A DNA stretch of 64,000 nt from Flaveria trinervia (taxonomy: Eukaryota; Streptophyta; Magnoliopsida; Asterales; Asteraceae): assembly GCA_025506515.1 (NCBI GenBank), contig CM046447.1:84009248-84073247 (forward strand), given 5' to 3'. Positions 45,346 to 56,145 of the stretch are shown here, piece after piece (the stretch's first letter is position 1; every line of letters starts with the position of its first letter). Made by a program: the position numbers and the translations under genes. The notes below the pieces were generated by a model that was given only the letters and a program-made list of their open reading frames with translations, had not been told where the DNA came from and did not search any database.

Positions 45346-46336
45346 GCCTGAATAGGGCTGTTGCACCCGAGGAAAGTATAGTTTGACTTCTGACTTTCGG
45401 GGAAAGTGCAGATGTAAGTGTTGACATAAAGGTTCCCATAAGAGCATGTAGGACGATTTTTGTGGCCTTAGTGAGCATGCGGGGCATGATGATGTGGTTG
45501 CATGTATATACCTATTATGTATGTATGATTTTGCTCTGTATGACATGATGTCTGTGCATCTTATGTTCCTTATTATGATGTATGTTATTCTTTCTTGTGG
45601 CTTTATGTGTTATTAATGAATGAATGAAGTATTATGTAACGAAAAGTGAAAGATAACAAAAGAGGAACATGACGATGAATGCATGCATTAATGAATAAAT
45701 GAAAGAAGTCTTGCAAGCATTGGATATCAGGGTCCGTCTTTGTGATCGACCAAACGTGTAGTGCATCTACTGCTTACCTCTTGTACTGTGGCATACGCTC
45801 AGCTGTTCATTTATTGACTTCGGCCCAGTAGCTAAATTGTTCAGGGCGTAGCATATGGTATTGGTACGTGAGATATCCGATGTGCAAGTAAAGTTATATT
45901 GAACGAATGAAAGTATGAACGAAAGAATGACGAAGATAATAATGATGTTATCTGTATGTACGTATGATGTATGAGCACATACACTTGTAATGAAAGGTTT
46001 TAATGGAACTAATGTATGTTATTATAAAAACTAGAACTCACTCAGCAACGCTGACTTTTTATATGTTTTCCAGTTGGCAGTAGTAATTGCTGAGGATGGC
46101 ATTGCGAGGCTACTCAGCTCTTTTGGGATGGCATCCAATTATAGTGCTTTTGTGATGTAATGCAAACATGTATTTTGTAACCGGATAATGATGTATTATT
46201 TGGCAAAAGTGTATAATGAAATGAGATATCTTTTTGAATGTTTCCGCTGCAATATTTTCTTAAGACAAATGTATTTATATTTTTTATGTGCGATGAACGA
46301 CCAAATGTAAGCGTCCGGAGATGGGGCCTTACATGT

Positions 46337-46348
46337 TGGTATCAGAGC
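46337..46348 (+). other. Primer-binding site of Gyp-A3
   Basis: TGGTATCAGAGC, 3 bases after the LTR end. Confidence 0.95.
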
Positions 46349-46677
46349 CAAAGTTTAAGTGAAATGGGTAAACTTTCAAAATAATCTTTACACTGAGAAT
46401 GGGACGGAAAGGGAATGGGATGCCAATCTGAGTAGCTGCGTGCCATCATGTATTTTCGTAAAGTTAACCGGTTTTATGTGTGCATGGTATGTATTATGTG
46501 TTGTTTGCGGATTTAAATACTGATGTAGTCAAGACAGGTAATGCTTGGGGTGTGAAGAGTAAAGTAAGTGGCTAATCACAACTGGCCACTGTAATTAGGG
46601 ACTTACTACACTTGCCATAAACTGAGCTTTTCCCTTTAATAACCATGTTGGTGTTTGAATCTTTCAGTGTGTGTGTG
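46349..46677 (+). other. Gyp-A3 untranslated leader
   Basis: 329 bases, conserved with the Gyp-A1 leader (1402-1758). No ORF supported. Confidence 0.7.
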
Positions 46678-47900
46678 ATGGCCGGAGGTAGATCTTCAAA
46701 AGCTTCAAGGGGTGGAGGTCACGGTGCTGAACCGCGACCAAGAGAGGGAGACCCAGAGTTGAGAAGGTGGTTCATGAAGAACCAGAGACCCCTCATCTGG
46801 AGGGTGGCGACGAGAGCGCCAATCTGAGAACTTCAGTAAAGGAGTCTGTGGTGGAAGAGGTTCATCAGGTGATGCAGACGATTCTACCGTCTGTGGTGAC
46901 CGAAGTGATTAAGGCGGTAAGAGAAGGGGAAAGAAAGGAGAGAAACAGGTCCTCGAAAGGACCGGAACAACTAGAGCCGGAAACGGTTCTCTCGGATGAT
47001 GAAGAAGAGGAGGAGGAAGAAGAGCCTGTGCCGGAGACAGCACGAGGCTGTAACTATGGGGTGTTTATGAGATGTAAGCCCCCTACTTTCGACGGTAATG
47101 GCAATGCTGCCGCTGCTCACCGATGGGTGAGAGAGATGGAGGTCGTTCTTGACATTAGCAGTGTCGGGTAGATCAGAAGGTGAAGTTTGCCACTCATTCA
47201 TTTTTGGACTCAGCACTATGATGGTGGTACAACATTGTCGAAGCAAAGGGTAATCGGGCAATCGGGAGAATAAAATGGCCCGAGTTGAAGAAGATGGTGA
47301 TTGAGGAGTTCTGTCCTCACAGGGAAATGGATAAATTGGAGAGGGAGTTTCTGCAGCTGGAGGCTGGAACCATGACACCAGCAGTACACAACAAAGTTCA
47401 ATGAGATGGCACGATTGGTGCCAGATCAGGTGACGCCTCTATCTCGGAAGATCAAGAGGCATATGATCACCGCCCAACCAAGCACGTTTAGGTCGGCAGT
47501 TGATTTGGCAGGGAGACTATATGACGAGCGGGAGGTGGTGGTGACTGAAGCGAATAAGAAGGGTGCTGGTGACCGGAACTAGAATAGGAGGAGGTTTGGT
47601 CGAGGTGATGTCTCGACGGGTAACAAAAAGGCGCGGGTGGATGACCACCGCATGGCCACATCGGGAGCAGGATCGAGGAGGTGTGGCAAGTGTGGGAAGG
47701 AGCATGCGGGAGAATGTAGGCTGGGTTTGAATGTGTGCTTCAAGTGTGGGAAGACAGGGCATATGGCAAAGGATTGCCTGGCAGGCAAATGTTTTAATTG
47801 TGTGGAAAGTGGTCATATGAGCAGAGATTGTAAGAAGTCAAGGGCTGAGGGTTCTGGGGTGAAGAAGACGGGAAGTAAAGGACCGATGGCGAGTGCCAGG
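46678..47900 (+). pseudogene. Gyp-A3 gag
   Basis: Starts at 46678 with MAGGRSSKASRGGGHGAE, shifts frame near 46790, then EVHQVMQTILPSVVTEV, an acidic run (DDEEEEEEEEP) and the capsid start RCKPPTFDGNGNAAAAHRWV (about 47072-47130). A frameshift and stop near 47170 precede the capsid core (KFATHSFLDS to about 47530). Nucleocapsid has a degenerate first knuckle (CGKCGKEHAGEC) and two intact ones, CFKCGKTGHMAKDC and CFNCVESGHMSRDC (47739-47832). The particle-forming protein of the element; broken by at least three frame changes. Confidence 0.9.
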
Positions 47901-48450
47901 GCATTCACTATGAAACAGGAGGAAGCTAGGACGGACCCTGATATTATGTCCGGTACGTTTCTAGTGAACCAAACTTTAGCTTCTGTGTTATTTGATTCGG
48001 GTGCGAGTAAAAGTTTTATTTCTGCTGCTTTTGTGCTAAGTTTCCTGTTAGTAGTAGACGTATTGATGCGCCCTTTGATGTAGAAACTGCCATAGGTAAG
48101 TCTACCAGGATTTCTGAGATGATAGAGAACTGTGAAGTGGAATTAGAAGGTCAAAAGTTTCTTGTTAGACCGTTCGTGATGACCTTGGGTGGTTTCGATT
48201 TGGTTCTTGGGATGGATTGGTTGGCGGACTCCGAGGCAAACATTGTGTGTCGTAAGAAGATGATTCAGTTGACAGCGCCTAACGGGAATTTGGTAACGGT
48301 TTACGGGGATCGAGTCATGACAATTCCAAAGGTGATTTCGATGGCAGTGGTGGGAAAGTGTATGAGGCGTGGATGTAGTCCTACTTGGCCTACGTGAAGG
48401 ATGTGGATACGCCAACACTACAACTATCCGGTGTACCTGTTGCGTGTGAC
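47901..48450 (+). pseudogene. Gyp-A3 protease
   Basis: LFDSGASKSFISAAF (about 47988-48030) is an intact aspartic protease site. The frame shifts near 48040, and MIENCEVELEGQKFLVRPFV and GGFDLVLGMDWLADS follow at 48119-48235. It would cut the Gag-Pol polyprotein. Between RT and gag as expected. Confidence 0.9.
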
Positions 48451-49805
48451 TTTCCAGATGTATTCCAGTAGACTTATCAGGAGTACCACCTGACCATGAG
48501 ATTGAGTTCCAGATTGACTTGATACCAGGTGCCCAACCCGTTGCCAAGGCACCGTATCGATTGGCTCCGACAAAGATGAAAGAGTTGATGGAGCAGTTGC
48601 AAGAACTGCTTGACAAGGGGTTCATTAGACCGAGTATCTCTCCTTGGGGTGCTCCGGTCCTGTTTGTGAAGAAGAAAGACGGTAGTATAAGGATGTGTAT
48701 TTACTATCGTGAACTGAATAAATAGACGGTGAAGAACCACTACCCCTTACCGAGAATAGATCTTCGATCTGGCTATCATCAGTTGAAGGTGAAGGAACGA
48801 GATATCCCTAAAACAGCTTTCCGCACACGCTATGGTCATTACGAGTTTCTTGTCATGTCTTTTGGTTTGACCAACACGGCAGCTGCTTTTATGGATTTGA
48901 TGAATCGTGTGTGTCGGCCGATGCTGGATAAATCAGTGATTGTATTTATTGATGATATCCTGATTTATTCGAGGAGCAAGATTTAGCATGCCGGTCACGT
49001 TTGGGAGGTTCTAGAGACGCTGAGGAGGGAGAAGTTGTATGCTAAATTCTCCAAGCGCGCGTTCTGGTTGCTCGAAGTTCAGTTCTTAGGTCATGTGGTG
49101 AATCCCTATGGGATTATGGTGGACCCGGTGAAAGTGGAGGGGCTTATGCAATGGAAGTCACCAAAGACGCCATTCGAGATTCGTAGTTTCTTGGGTTTGG
49201 CGGGCTACTATAGAAAGTTTATCTAAGACTTCTCTAAGATTGCTTCTCCACTGACTAAGTTGACCCGGAAGGATGTAAAGTTTGTATGGGGTCAGGCTCA
49301 GGAGAAGGCGTTCAAAGAATTGAAGACAAGATTGACTCAAGCTCCTGTTCTGTCATTACCCGAAGGAAGTGAAGATCTGGTGGTCTATTATGATGCTTCC
49401 TACTCAGGGTTGGGGTGTGTGTTGATGCAGAGAGGGAAGGTTATAGCCTATGCATCCTGATAATTGAAGGTTCATGAGGTCAATTACCCTACTCATGACT
49501 TGGAGCTAGCCGCCGTGGTCTTTGCGCTAAAGATTTGGAGGCACTATCTTTACGGTACGAAGTGCACCATCTTCACTGACCACAAGAGCTTGAAGTACTT
49601 CTTCGAGAAGAAGGATCTGAACATGAGGCAGAGATGGTGGTTGGAACTTATAAAGGACTATGATTGCGAGATCCACTACCATCCGGGCAAGGCCAATGTG
49701 GTGGCTGATGCCCTTAGCCGAAAAGAGAGGCCCGAGCCGATTTGGGTGAAAGCGTACCAACTGATCATGACCTCTGATGTAATGAAGCAGGTCAAAGAGT
49801 TTTAA
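48451..49805 (+). pseudogene. Gyp-A3 reverse transcriptase and RNase H
   Basis: RT: APYRLAPTKMKELMEQLQEL, SPWGAPVLFVKKKDGSIRMC (48549-48705), a stop at 48721, IDLRSGYHQLKVKERDIPKT, FLVMSFGLTNTAAAFMDLMN and VFIDDILIYS (catalytic FIDD, about 48943-48972), a stop near 48985, then EIRSFLGLAGYYRKFI with a stop after it. RNase H: DLVVYYDASYSGLGCVLMQR, stop near 49458, LELAAVVFALKIWRHYLYGT, CTIFTDHKSLKYFFEKKDLN and YHPGKANVVADALSRKERPE (to 49805). Active-site residues are kept; five or so stops kill the frame. Confidence 0.92.
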
Positions 49806-50478
49806 GATGAGAGACTGAAAGAAGATCATCTTAACTCTGAAAGAATGAGAGGTCTGGTTGGGGAATTGGGTGAAAACACACTCGATGTTAGAACCCGATT
49901 CAGTCGTGTGTGGATTCTTCGTTTTGGGGATCTACGGGTGAAGATAATGGATGAAGCTCACAAGACTCGATACTCCATTCATCCTGGTGCCACGAGAATG
50001 TACCATGACATGAAGAAAGATTATTGGTGGCCGGGTATGAAGCGTGACGTGGTGGAGTATGTGAGTAAGTGCCTTACTTGCTTACATGTGAAGGCAGAGC
50101 ATCAAAAGCCGTATAAGAAGATCCAACCTTTGGATATATCGGAATAGAAGTGGGAGCACATCACCATGGACTTCATTACAAAGCTGTCGCGTACTCCGAA
50201 GGGGTATGATGCCATATGGGTGATAGTTGATCGTCTGACGAAGAGTGCACACTTTCTACTGATCTGCGAGACGTATTCATCTGAGAGGTTGGCTGATCTG
50301 TTCATCAAGGAAATTGTGACTCGTCATGGTGTGCCGGTATCTATTGTGTCAGATTGCGACACTCAGTTTACATCTAAATTTTGGAAGAAATTCCACGACG
50401 CTATGGGGACGTGGTTACATATTAGCACAGCTTAGTACCCCCAGACTGATGGTCAGTCAGAAAGGACCATTCAGACAT
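49806..50478 (+). pseudogene. Gyp-A3 integrase, truncated
   Basis: H2C2 finger (HPGATRMYHDMKKDYWW and CLTCLHVKAEHQKPYKK, 49978-50115), stop near 50146, then MDFITKLSRTPKGYDAIWVI (first Asp), SIVSDCDTQFTSKFWKKFHD (second Asp) and QTDGQSERTIQTL (Glu) after a stop at about 50434. The frame ends at 50478 where Gyp-B2 sequence starts, so linker, chromodomain and 3' LTR are gone. Confidence 0.9.
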
Positions 50479-52512
50479 TGACGAACTGATCAGATAGGGT
50501 TTGCACACGCGGTTCATGAGGTCCATGAACACAGCAGGTGCATTAGTCAACCCAAAAGGCATGACCAAGAACTCATAATGACCATAACGAGTACGAAACA
50601 CAGTCTTGGGAATGTCTTCTTCTCGAACTCTAAGTTTATGATAACCAGATCTCAAGTCAATTTTCGAACAATAGCTCGATCCTTGAAGCTGATCAAACAA
50701 GTCGTCGATAAGAGGTAAAGGATATCCTTCTTTTTAACAAAAAGAACAGGAGCTCCCCAAAGTGATGTGCTAGGTCGAATAAAGCCCTTATCTAAAAGCT
50801 CCTGAAGTTGTGATGACAACTCTTGTAGTTCGTTCGGTGCTAATTGATAAGGTGCCCTAGCAATCGGAGTTGCGCCGGGAGTCAACTCAATCTGGAATTC
50901 CACTTGGCGGTGAGGTAGTAATCCAGGAAGATCCTCTGAAACACCTCTGGAAAGTCGCGCACTATGGGAATGTCCTCCATTCTCCTTTCTTCCGTTTGCT
51001 TATCAGTTACGAGTGCTAGAATAGCCACACGACCCTTCGTAATAACTTTTGGGCTTTCATGTATGAGATGATGCCTATCACATCACTAGTCCTATCACCT
51101 CTGACGGTAAAGATTTTGTCACCAACAGGAATTCGTATGATCTTCTCATGACATATGACTTCCGCTTGCTTGCTAGAGAGCCAATCCATGCCTACCACAA
51201 CATCAAAACTCCCCAGCGTAACAGGCATAAGATCTATAGCGAAAGTATGACCAGCAAGTTCTATCTTACAGCCTTAAGGATATGCGTTACATGGATCTGT
51301 TTACTGTCGGCTAATTATACGGTGTATTTAGATTCTAAGGCAGAGGGGATATATCACTTAAAAGACTACAGAACTTAAGGACACAAAACTCCTATATACT
51401 CCAGTATCGAATAGTACCGTAGCAAAACAACCATTAACAGAGAACCTACCATTAATAGTTGTGGGATCATTTAGAGCCTCACCTGAGCCAATGACCAGGC
51501 TCTCCCCTTGGCTCCATCTTTATTGCCACCATTACCAGTACCATTACCACCTTTGTTGTTGTTGTTGTTGTTGTTGTTATTGCCATTACCATTTCTCCTT
51601 AGTTGTGGCAGTTTCACATGTAATGCCCTTCTTTCCCACATTCAAAACAACCTTTAGGGGTTTCCTGAGGTTGTTGTGGCCTCCTTACCAGTTCACCACG
51701 ACAATCCTTAGCAGCGTGTCCAATTTTTCCACAGCATTGACACTTGAAGTTATCACACCTTCCCACATGATGGTAATTACACCGAGTGCACTTCGGATTT
51801 CTACCACCATAACCACTGGGTCCTTGATTATTTGCAGCCGTTTGGTTGAAGTTACGGTTATTGTCGAACCTCCGTTGCTGCTGAACTGGCTGTTGTTGCT
51901 GTTGAGGTTGAGGTTGACCGCTAGAAGATGATGATGCTTTGGTGATGTTGGCACTATCCCACTTTCTTTTGTTATCAGGCACGCTTGCCACAATGCCCCG
52001 CTTGGGTAGATTTCCTTGCTCCACGGCTTGGTCAGTTAGCTTATGAGCTAGTTGGATGGCTTGCTGAATTGTGGTTGGGTTGGAGGCAGTTACAATACTT
52101 TGGATATCGGGTACTAATCCCAGGATGTAATGCTCACCCTCTTATGCACCTCATTCACCATTCCCGGGCACAAAGTTGCTAGTTCATGGGTTCTCGTGGT
52201 GTAGGCCTCGATTTCCAAGCCCTGCATCTTCAATTGCCAGAACTCCATCTCTAACTTCTGCACTTCATACGAGGACAGTACTCCTCAGTCATCATTGCTT
52301 TGAACTCATCCCATGGAAGTCCATTTTCCATCGCTTTTCCTAGCATCTGTACTTACGCGTCCCACCAAGACAGAGCAGCACCCTCTAAAGTCCCGGTGGC
52401 ATACTTCACTTGATCAGCAGGTGGACAGTTGCATTTAGAGAAGACAGACTCAGTCTTCTCAAACCATCGTACAAGCCCTACAGCACCCTCAGTACCGCTG
52501 TAGGTGTGCGGT
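50479..52512 (-). pseudogene. Gyp-B2: gag, protease and start of RT
   Basis: Minus strand, closely similar to 57130-59222 of Gyp-B1. Gag: CKPHTYSGTEGAVGLVRWFE, TGTLEGAALSWWDA, KLEMEFWQLKMQG (52512-52220); Gln-rich linker; knuckles CTRCNYHHVGRC, CQCCGKIGHAAKDC and CFECGKEGHYM (51790-51615); an Asn-coding GTT repeat at 51556-51581. Protease has FATVLFDTG and MPVTLGSFDVVVGMDWLSS (51228-51170). RT starts APYQLAPNELQELSSQLQEL and SLWGAPVLFVKK, loses about 60 bases covering the NKVTVKNRYPLPRID part, and goes on to FGLTNAPAVFMDLMNRVC (50530) before ending at 50479. At 52512 gag is fused to the middle of the Gyp-B LTR. Confidence 0.9.
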
Positions 52513-54676
52513 TTACAGTCACACAGGTGGGGCTCGTCAGACCCAGTAGTACTACCCAAATTTCCCCGCTATTCAATATTAACAATTCGAAAGTGTGAGG
52601 ACTTTTCCATGATATCAACACTATATTAATATTATACACAACTTGAATATATAAAGTGTTTGTGATTTACCAGTATGCTATCTCCCCCAAAAGAAATTAA
52701 ATAAAGAGTGGGGCATGAACTCACCTGATATGCGTGATAGACACTTAGAGTTTTACTTGACAGACAGAATGGACAGACAACCTTCAGAGGTTACCTAGAT
52801 CATATACGTACGTGAGTACATGCAAACAGAGAACATGTGAAACCCTAAGTATACAACAACCAATGACTCAAGGTTTCAAAAAAACAAACACGTTTGACCC
52901 GTTGGTGACTTTATGTGTTGTAAACCATTCAAGCAATCATACACATATTTATGGTTAACATTCAAATAGATCATATGCATGCTATATTACCCAGGTGTAT
53001 CACTTAGATCATCATACAACCAAGTATCATACAAGTCATGCGAATCTAGAACATTAACATGTACACTAGTTATAACACAACTAACATGCCACACAGATCA
53101 AATCACGCACCACATGCCATGTGAACCACTCACGACTTCACATCCTAAACCCTGCCAATCCTACTAAGTAGGGACCTCAGATTCGCATGCATGTATGATG
53201 ATCACATTCACATTCATTAACCATGTTCATTGCATTCAACATACACCACAACAATCAGTTCCAGTCCCCAAACATGGTGTCTTAGCTACTAACCAACATC
53301 AACATCATATATGCTCATCAAAGTCCAAACATCACCCATGGTTATCCAAGCATCCATACAACTAATTGAACATGTCTATCATACATTAGAATACATCCAT
53401 GAACTTACTAACATGCTCCTAACATCCCAAACATGTTCAAGCTATCATCCTTCAAACGTTGTGCAAAAAAGTTTCCCTTTTGGGAAAGTACATTCCAAAT
53501 CTATCAAACAACATCAATGTATTCATGAATTCATTACAATTATACCATCTCAAGCTCATAACAACATCTAGACATGATCACAATGCCTAATCATCATAAT
53601 CTAACAATCATCATGAACAAAAGTTTCCACTTTTGGCAAGATATGAACAATAACATTCATTCTATGATTTCTAGCATTGATATCAACAATCTAGCATCTA
53701 ATTATCATCATGAATACATCAAAAACATCAATTCCTTACTAGATCATCATGTCATGAAAATAAAGTTACTATTATTAGTAACCTATGATCACCAACTTCA
53801 ATTCATCTATTTCTTGCAAGATCAACGTATCCTAACATTCATACAACCTACTAATCATCATACATTCATCAAACAATCATCAACTTCACATGATCACACT
53901 AATTTCGAATTAGGGTTTGCCTAAGATCAAAGTTCATGATCAATCCAATAAAAACATACAATTCATGCATAATCAACGTTAAACAACATGTATTCAATCA
54001 ACTAACATATTAACATCATCAAAAACATCAACTTTGACCCCATGAACACCCATAAACGAATTAGGGTTCGGCCCTAACAAGAACTCCATAAAAACTTGTA
54101 AAATCTAACCTTTAAACGTGTGTTAACTTGCAATTGATGATTCCAACATGTTGTAATCCTTGTAATCAAACAAAATCGAGGCTTGGAGGCTTGTTCTTGG
54201 TCGAATTCGAAGTGGGGAGGGGTTTGAGATGAAGGTTGCGGCCGAATGGGGGTGGAGGGCTATGGTTTGGGTGTTTTGTTTAATTTAGTTTGCATAATTA
54301 CCATTTAAACCCTTGTGTTTTGATATTTTATAAAAACTAGACTTTAAACTCTTTGTAAAATGTTTTTAACTTAATAATATAAGATATAAAAACTAATGAT
54401 AGTCATATATATTTTATCTTTATAAAAACACAAGACATATGAATAAATAGGCACATTTTCGCATTACGCGATTAATTTCCTAATTAACATTTAAATATGC
54501 AAACACATAAACATAATACCATAATCACATAATCAACTAGATTATCAATAATGTAACGTTATTAATTATTATTAGGTCACCACGTTAAACGACAACTAGT
54601 GTGTGTTTACGACACGAGTATGCAAGACTTAACGGAACTAACGGAGTTTGATAACGGAAATTTACCGGATGTCACA
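52513..54676 (-). mobile_element. 3' LTR of Gyp-B1, truncated
   Basis: Starts TGTGACATCCGG at 54676 and runs to 52513, where CACACAGGTGGGGCTCG (LTR) meets TTTACAGT (gag). Compared with 60498-63238 it lacks the terminal part including GGGTGTGACA. The shared bases AGTC at the join suggest a microhomology deletion. Plus-strand open frames inside (for example 53574-53924) are judged chance. Confidence 0.93.
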
Positions 54677-54840
54677 TTATCCCCATGTTGAAAGAATTTT
54701 CGTCCCGAAAATTGCGTTACATGGTGAGAGTGTTCCATTACTGGTCTACTGCATTGGTACACAGAAATCAAAATCGAGGAAGTTTTGGATGAGTTGTCAC
54801 ATCATCCCCATGTTGAAAGAAATTTCGTCCCGAAATTTAA
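54677..54840 (-). repeat. Duplicated polypurine tract and hairpin of Gyp-B1
   Basis: Two copies, 54671-54712 and 54798-54838, about 127 bases apart, each with the first LTR bases (GTCACAT on the plus strand), ATCCCCATGTTGAAAG (polypurine side) and a perfect hairpin. The hairpins are AATTTTCGTCCCGAAAATT and AAATTTCGTCCCGAAATTT. Only the left copy abuts the LTR. Confidence 0.88.
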
Positions 54841-56145
54841 ATCAATACCTTCATCTGCTAGCATCGTCTTTTTGAATAGTTGAGGGTACTTAAGCTTCAT
54901 TTGATCTTGTCGTTCCCATGTAAATTCCGGTCCACGTTGCGAATTCCAACGGATTTTGACAATGGGTATCTTGCTTTGCTTAAGTGTTTTCACCTCACGG
55001 TCCATCACCTCGACTGGTTCTTCAATAAAACGCAATTGTTCATCCACTTGAACTTCTTCTAGTGGTACGACCATTGTTTCATCAAGTATGCACTTCTTTA
55101 GGTTGATACGTGAAATACATCATGGATTCCACTTAGCGAATCAGGTAGGGCTAGTCGATAGGCCACTGGACCTATTCTTTCCACTATTTCAAATGGTCCA
55201 ACGTACCTCGGATTTAGTTTCCCTCGCTTACCAAACCCAACTACGCCTTCCCATGGTGAGACTTTCAACAAAACCTTGTCACTAATCTGAAACTCTAAAG
55301 GTTTCCGTCTCTTATCAGCATAACTCTTTTGTCTGTCTCGCACTGCAGCCATACGGTTTCGTATCTGCACATTCTTCTCGGTTGTCTCATGAATTAACTC
55401 GGGACCTGTTAGTTGACTATCACCAATTTCTGCCCAGCAAACCGGTGATCTACATTTTCTTCCATACAGGCCTCGAAAGGTGCTACCTGTATGCTAGTAT
55501 GATAACTGTTATTATAAGAAAACTGCACCTATGGCAGGTGAATTTCCTAGTTATTCCCGAAGTCAATCACACAAGCACATAGCATATCCTCCAACGTCTG
55601 TATGGTACGCTCACTCTGGCCATCCGTCTGTGAGTGATATGCAGTACTCGTATCCAATCGTGTACCCAAAGATTTCTGCAATGATTGCAAGAAATGTGAC
55701 GTGAAACGATCGTCGCGGTCGGAAATAATTGAGATCGGTACACCGTGTCTCGAAACGATCTCTTTAAGGTACAGTCGAGTTAATTTCTCCATCTTATCCG
55801 TTTCCTTAATTGCAAGGAAGTGAGCAGACTTTGTCAATCGATCCACAATAACCCATATCGTGTCACAACCAGTATTAGTCTGGGGTAACCTAGTAATAAA
55901 ATCCATGGAGATTGTTCCCATTTCCACATTGGTATATCAGGTTGTTGTAATAGTCCAGATGGTTTTTGATATTCCACTTTTACTTTCGAGCAGGTCAAAC
56001 ACTTGCTCACATACGTAGCTACATCCGCTTTCATGTTAGGCCACCAGTAGTGCGCCTTTAGGATATGATACATCTTGTCGGATCCAGGATGTATAGAATA
56101 CTTAGATTTGTGTGCCTCGCTCATAACTAAATCTCTTAGATTTCC
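54841..56145 (-). pseudogene. Gyp-B1 integrase with chromodomain
   Basis: Finger HPGSDKMYHILKAHYWWPNM and CLTCSKVKVEYQKPSG (56080-55960). Core: MDFITRLPQTNTGCDTIWVI (Asp), SIISDRDDRFTSHFLQSLQK (Asp) and QTDGQSERTIQTLEDML (Glu), 55905-55570. A stop follows near 55547. Linker: LEFQISDKVLLKVSPWEGVV, GKLNPRYVGPFEIVERIGPV (55310-55150). The chromodomain near 55020-54850 has EPVEVMDREVKTLKQSKIPI, RWNSQRGPEFTWERQDQMK and YPQLF. Catalytic triad kept; three or four frame breaks. This marks the element as a chromovirus (Tekay-like by linker style, inference). Confidence 0.92.

Larger units (their letters stand above)
44461..46333 (+). mobile_element. 5' LTR of Gyp-A3
   Basis: 1873 bp, TGTAACACCC to GGGGCCTTACA. 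TATA box at 44570-44578. Between about 45005 and 45345 it has a CG-rich motif cluster. The region about 45480-46270 matches the corresponding parts of Gyp-A1 and Gyp-A2 LTRs in reverse complement. Confidence 0.92.
44461..50478 (+). mobile_element. Gyp-A3: Ty3/gypsy element, 3' end lost
   Basis: Order on the plus strand: LTR, PBS, gag, protease, RT, RNase H, integrase. It stops in the integrase core at about 50478, where minus-strand Gyp-B2 RT begins. No 3' LTR is present. Coding regions are better kept than in Gyp-A1 and Gyp-A2, so it is the best guide to the family here, but stops still interrupt it. Confidence 0.92.

Noticed and set aside
53574..53924. Plus-strand open frame shared by two Gyp-B LTRs (also 62134-62580)
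   Set aside because: It is antisense within an LTR, rich in CATCA-type low complexity, and the frame is not kept in the solo LTR at 22463-25051.
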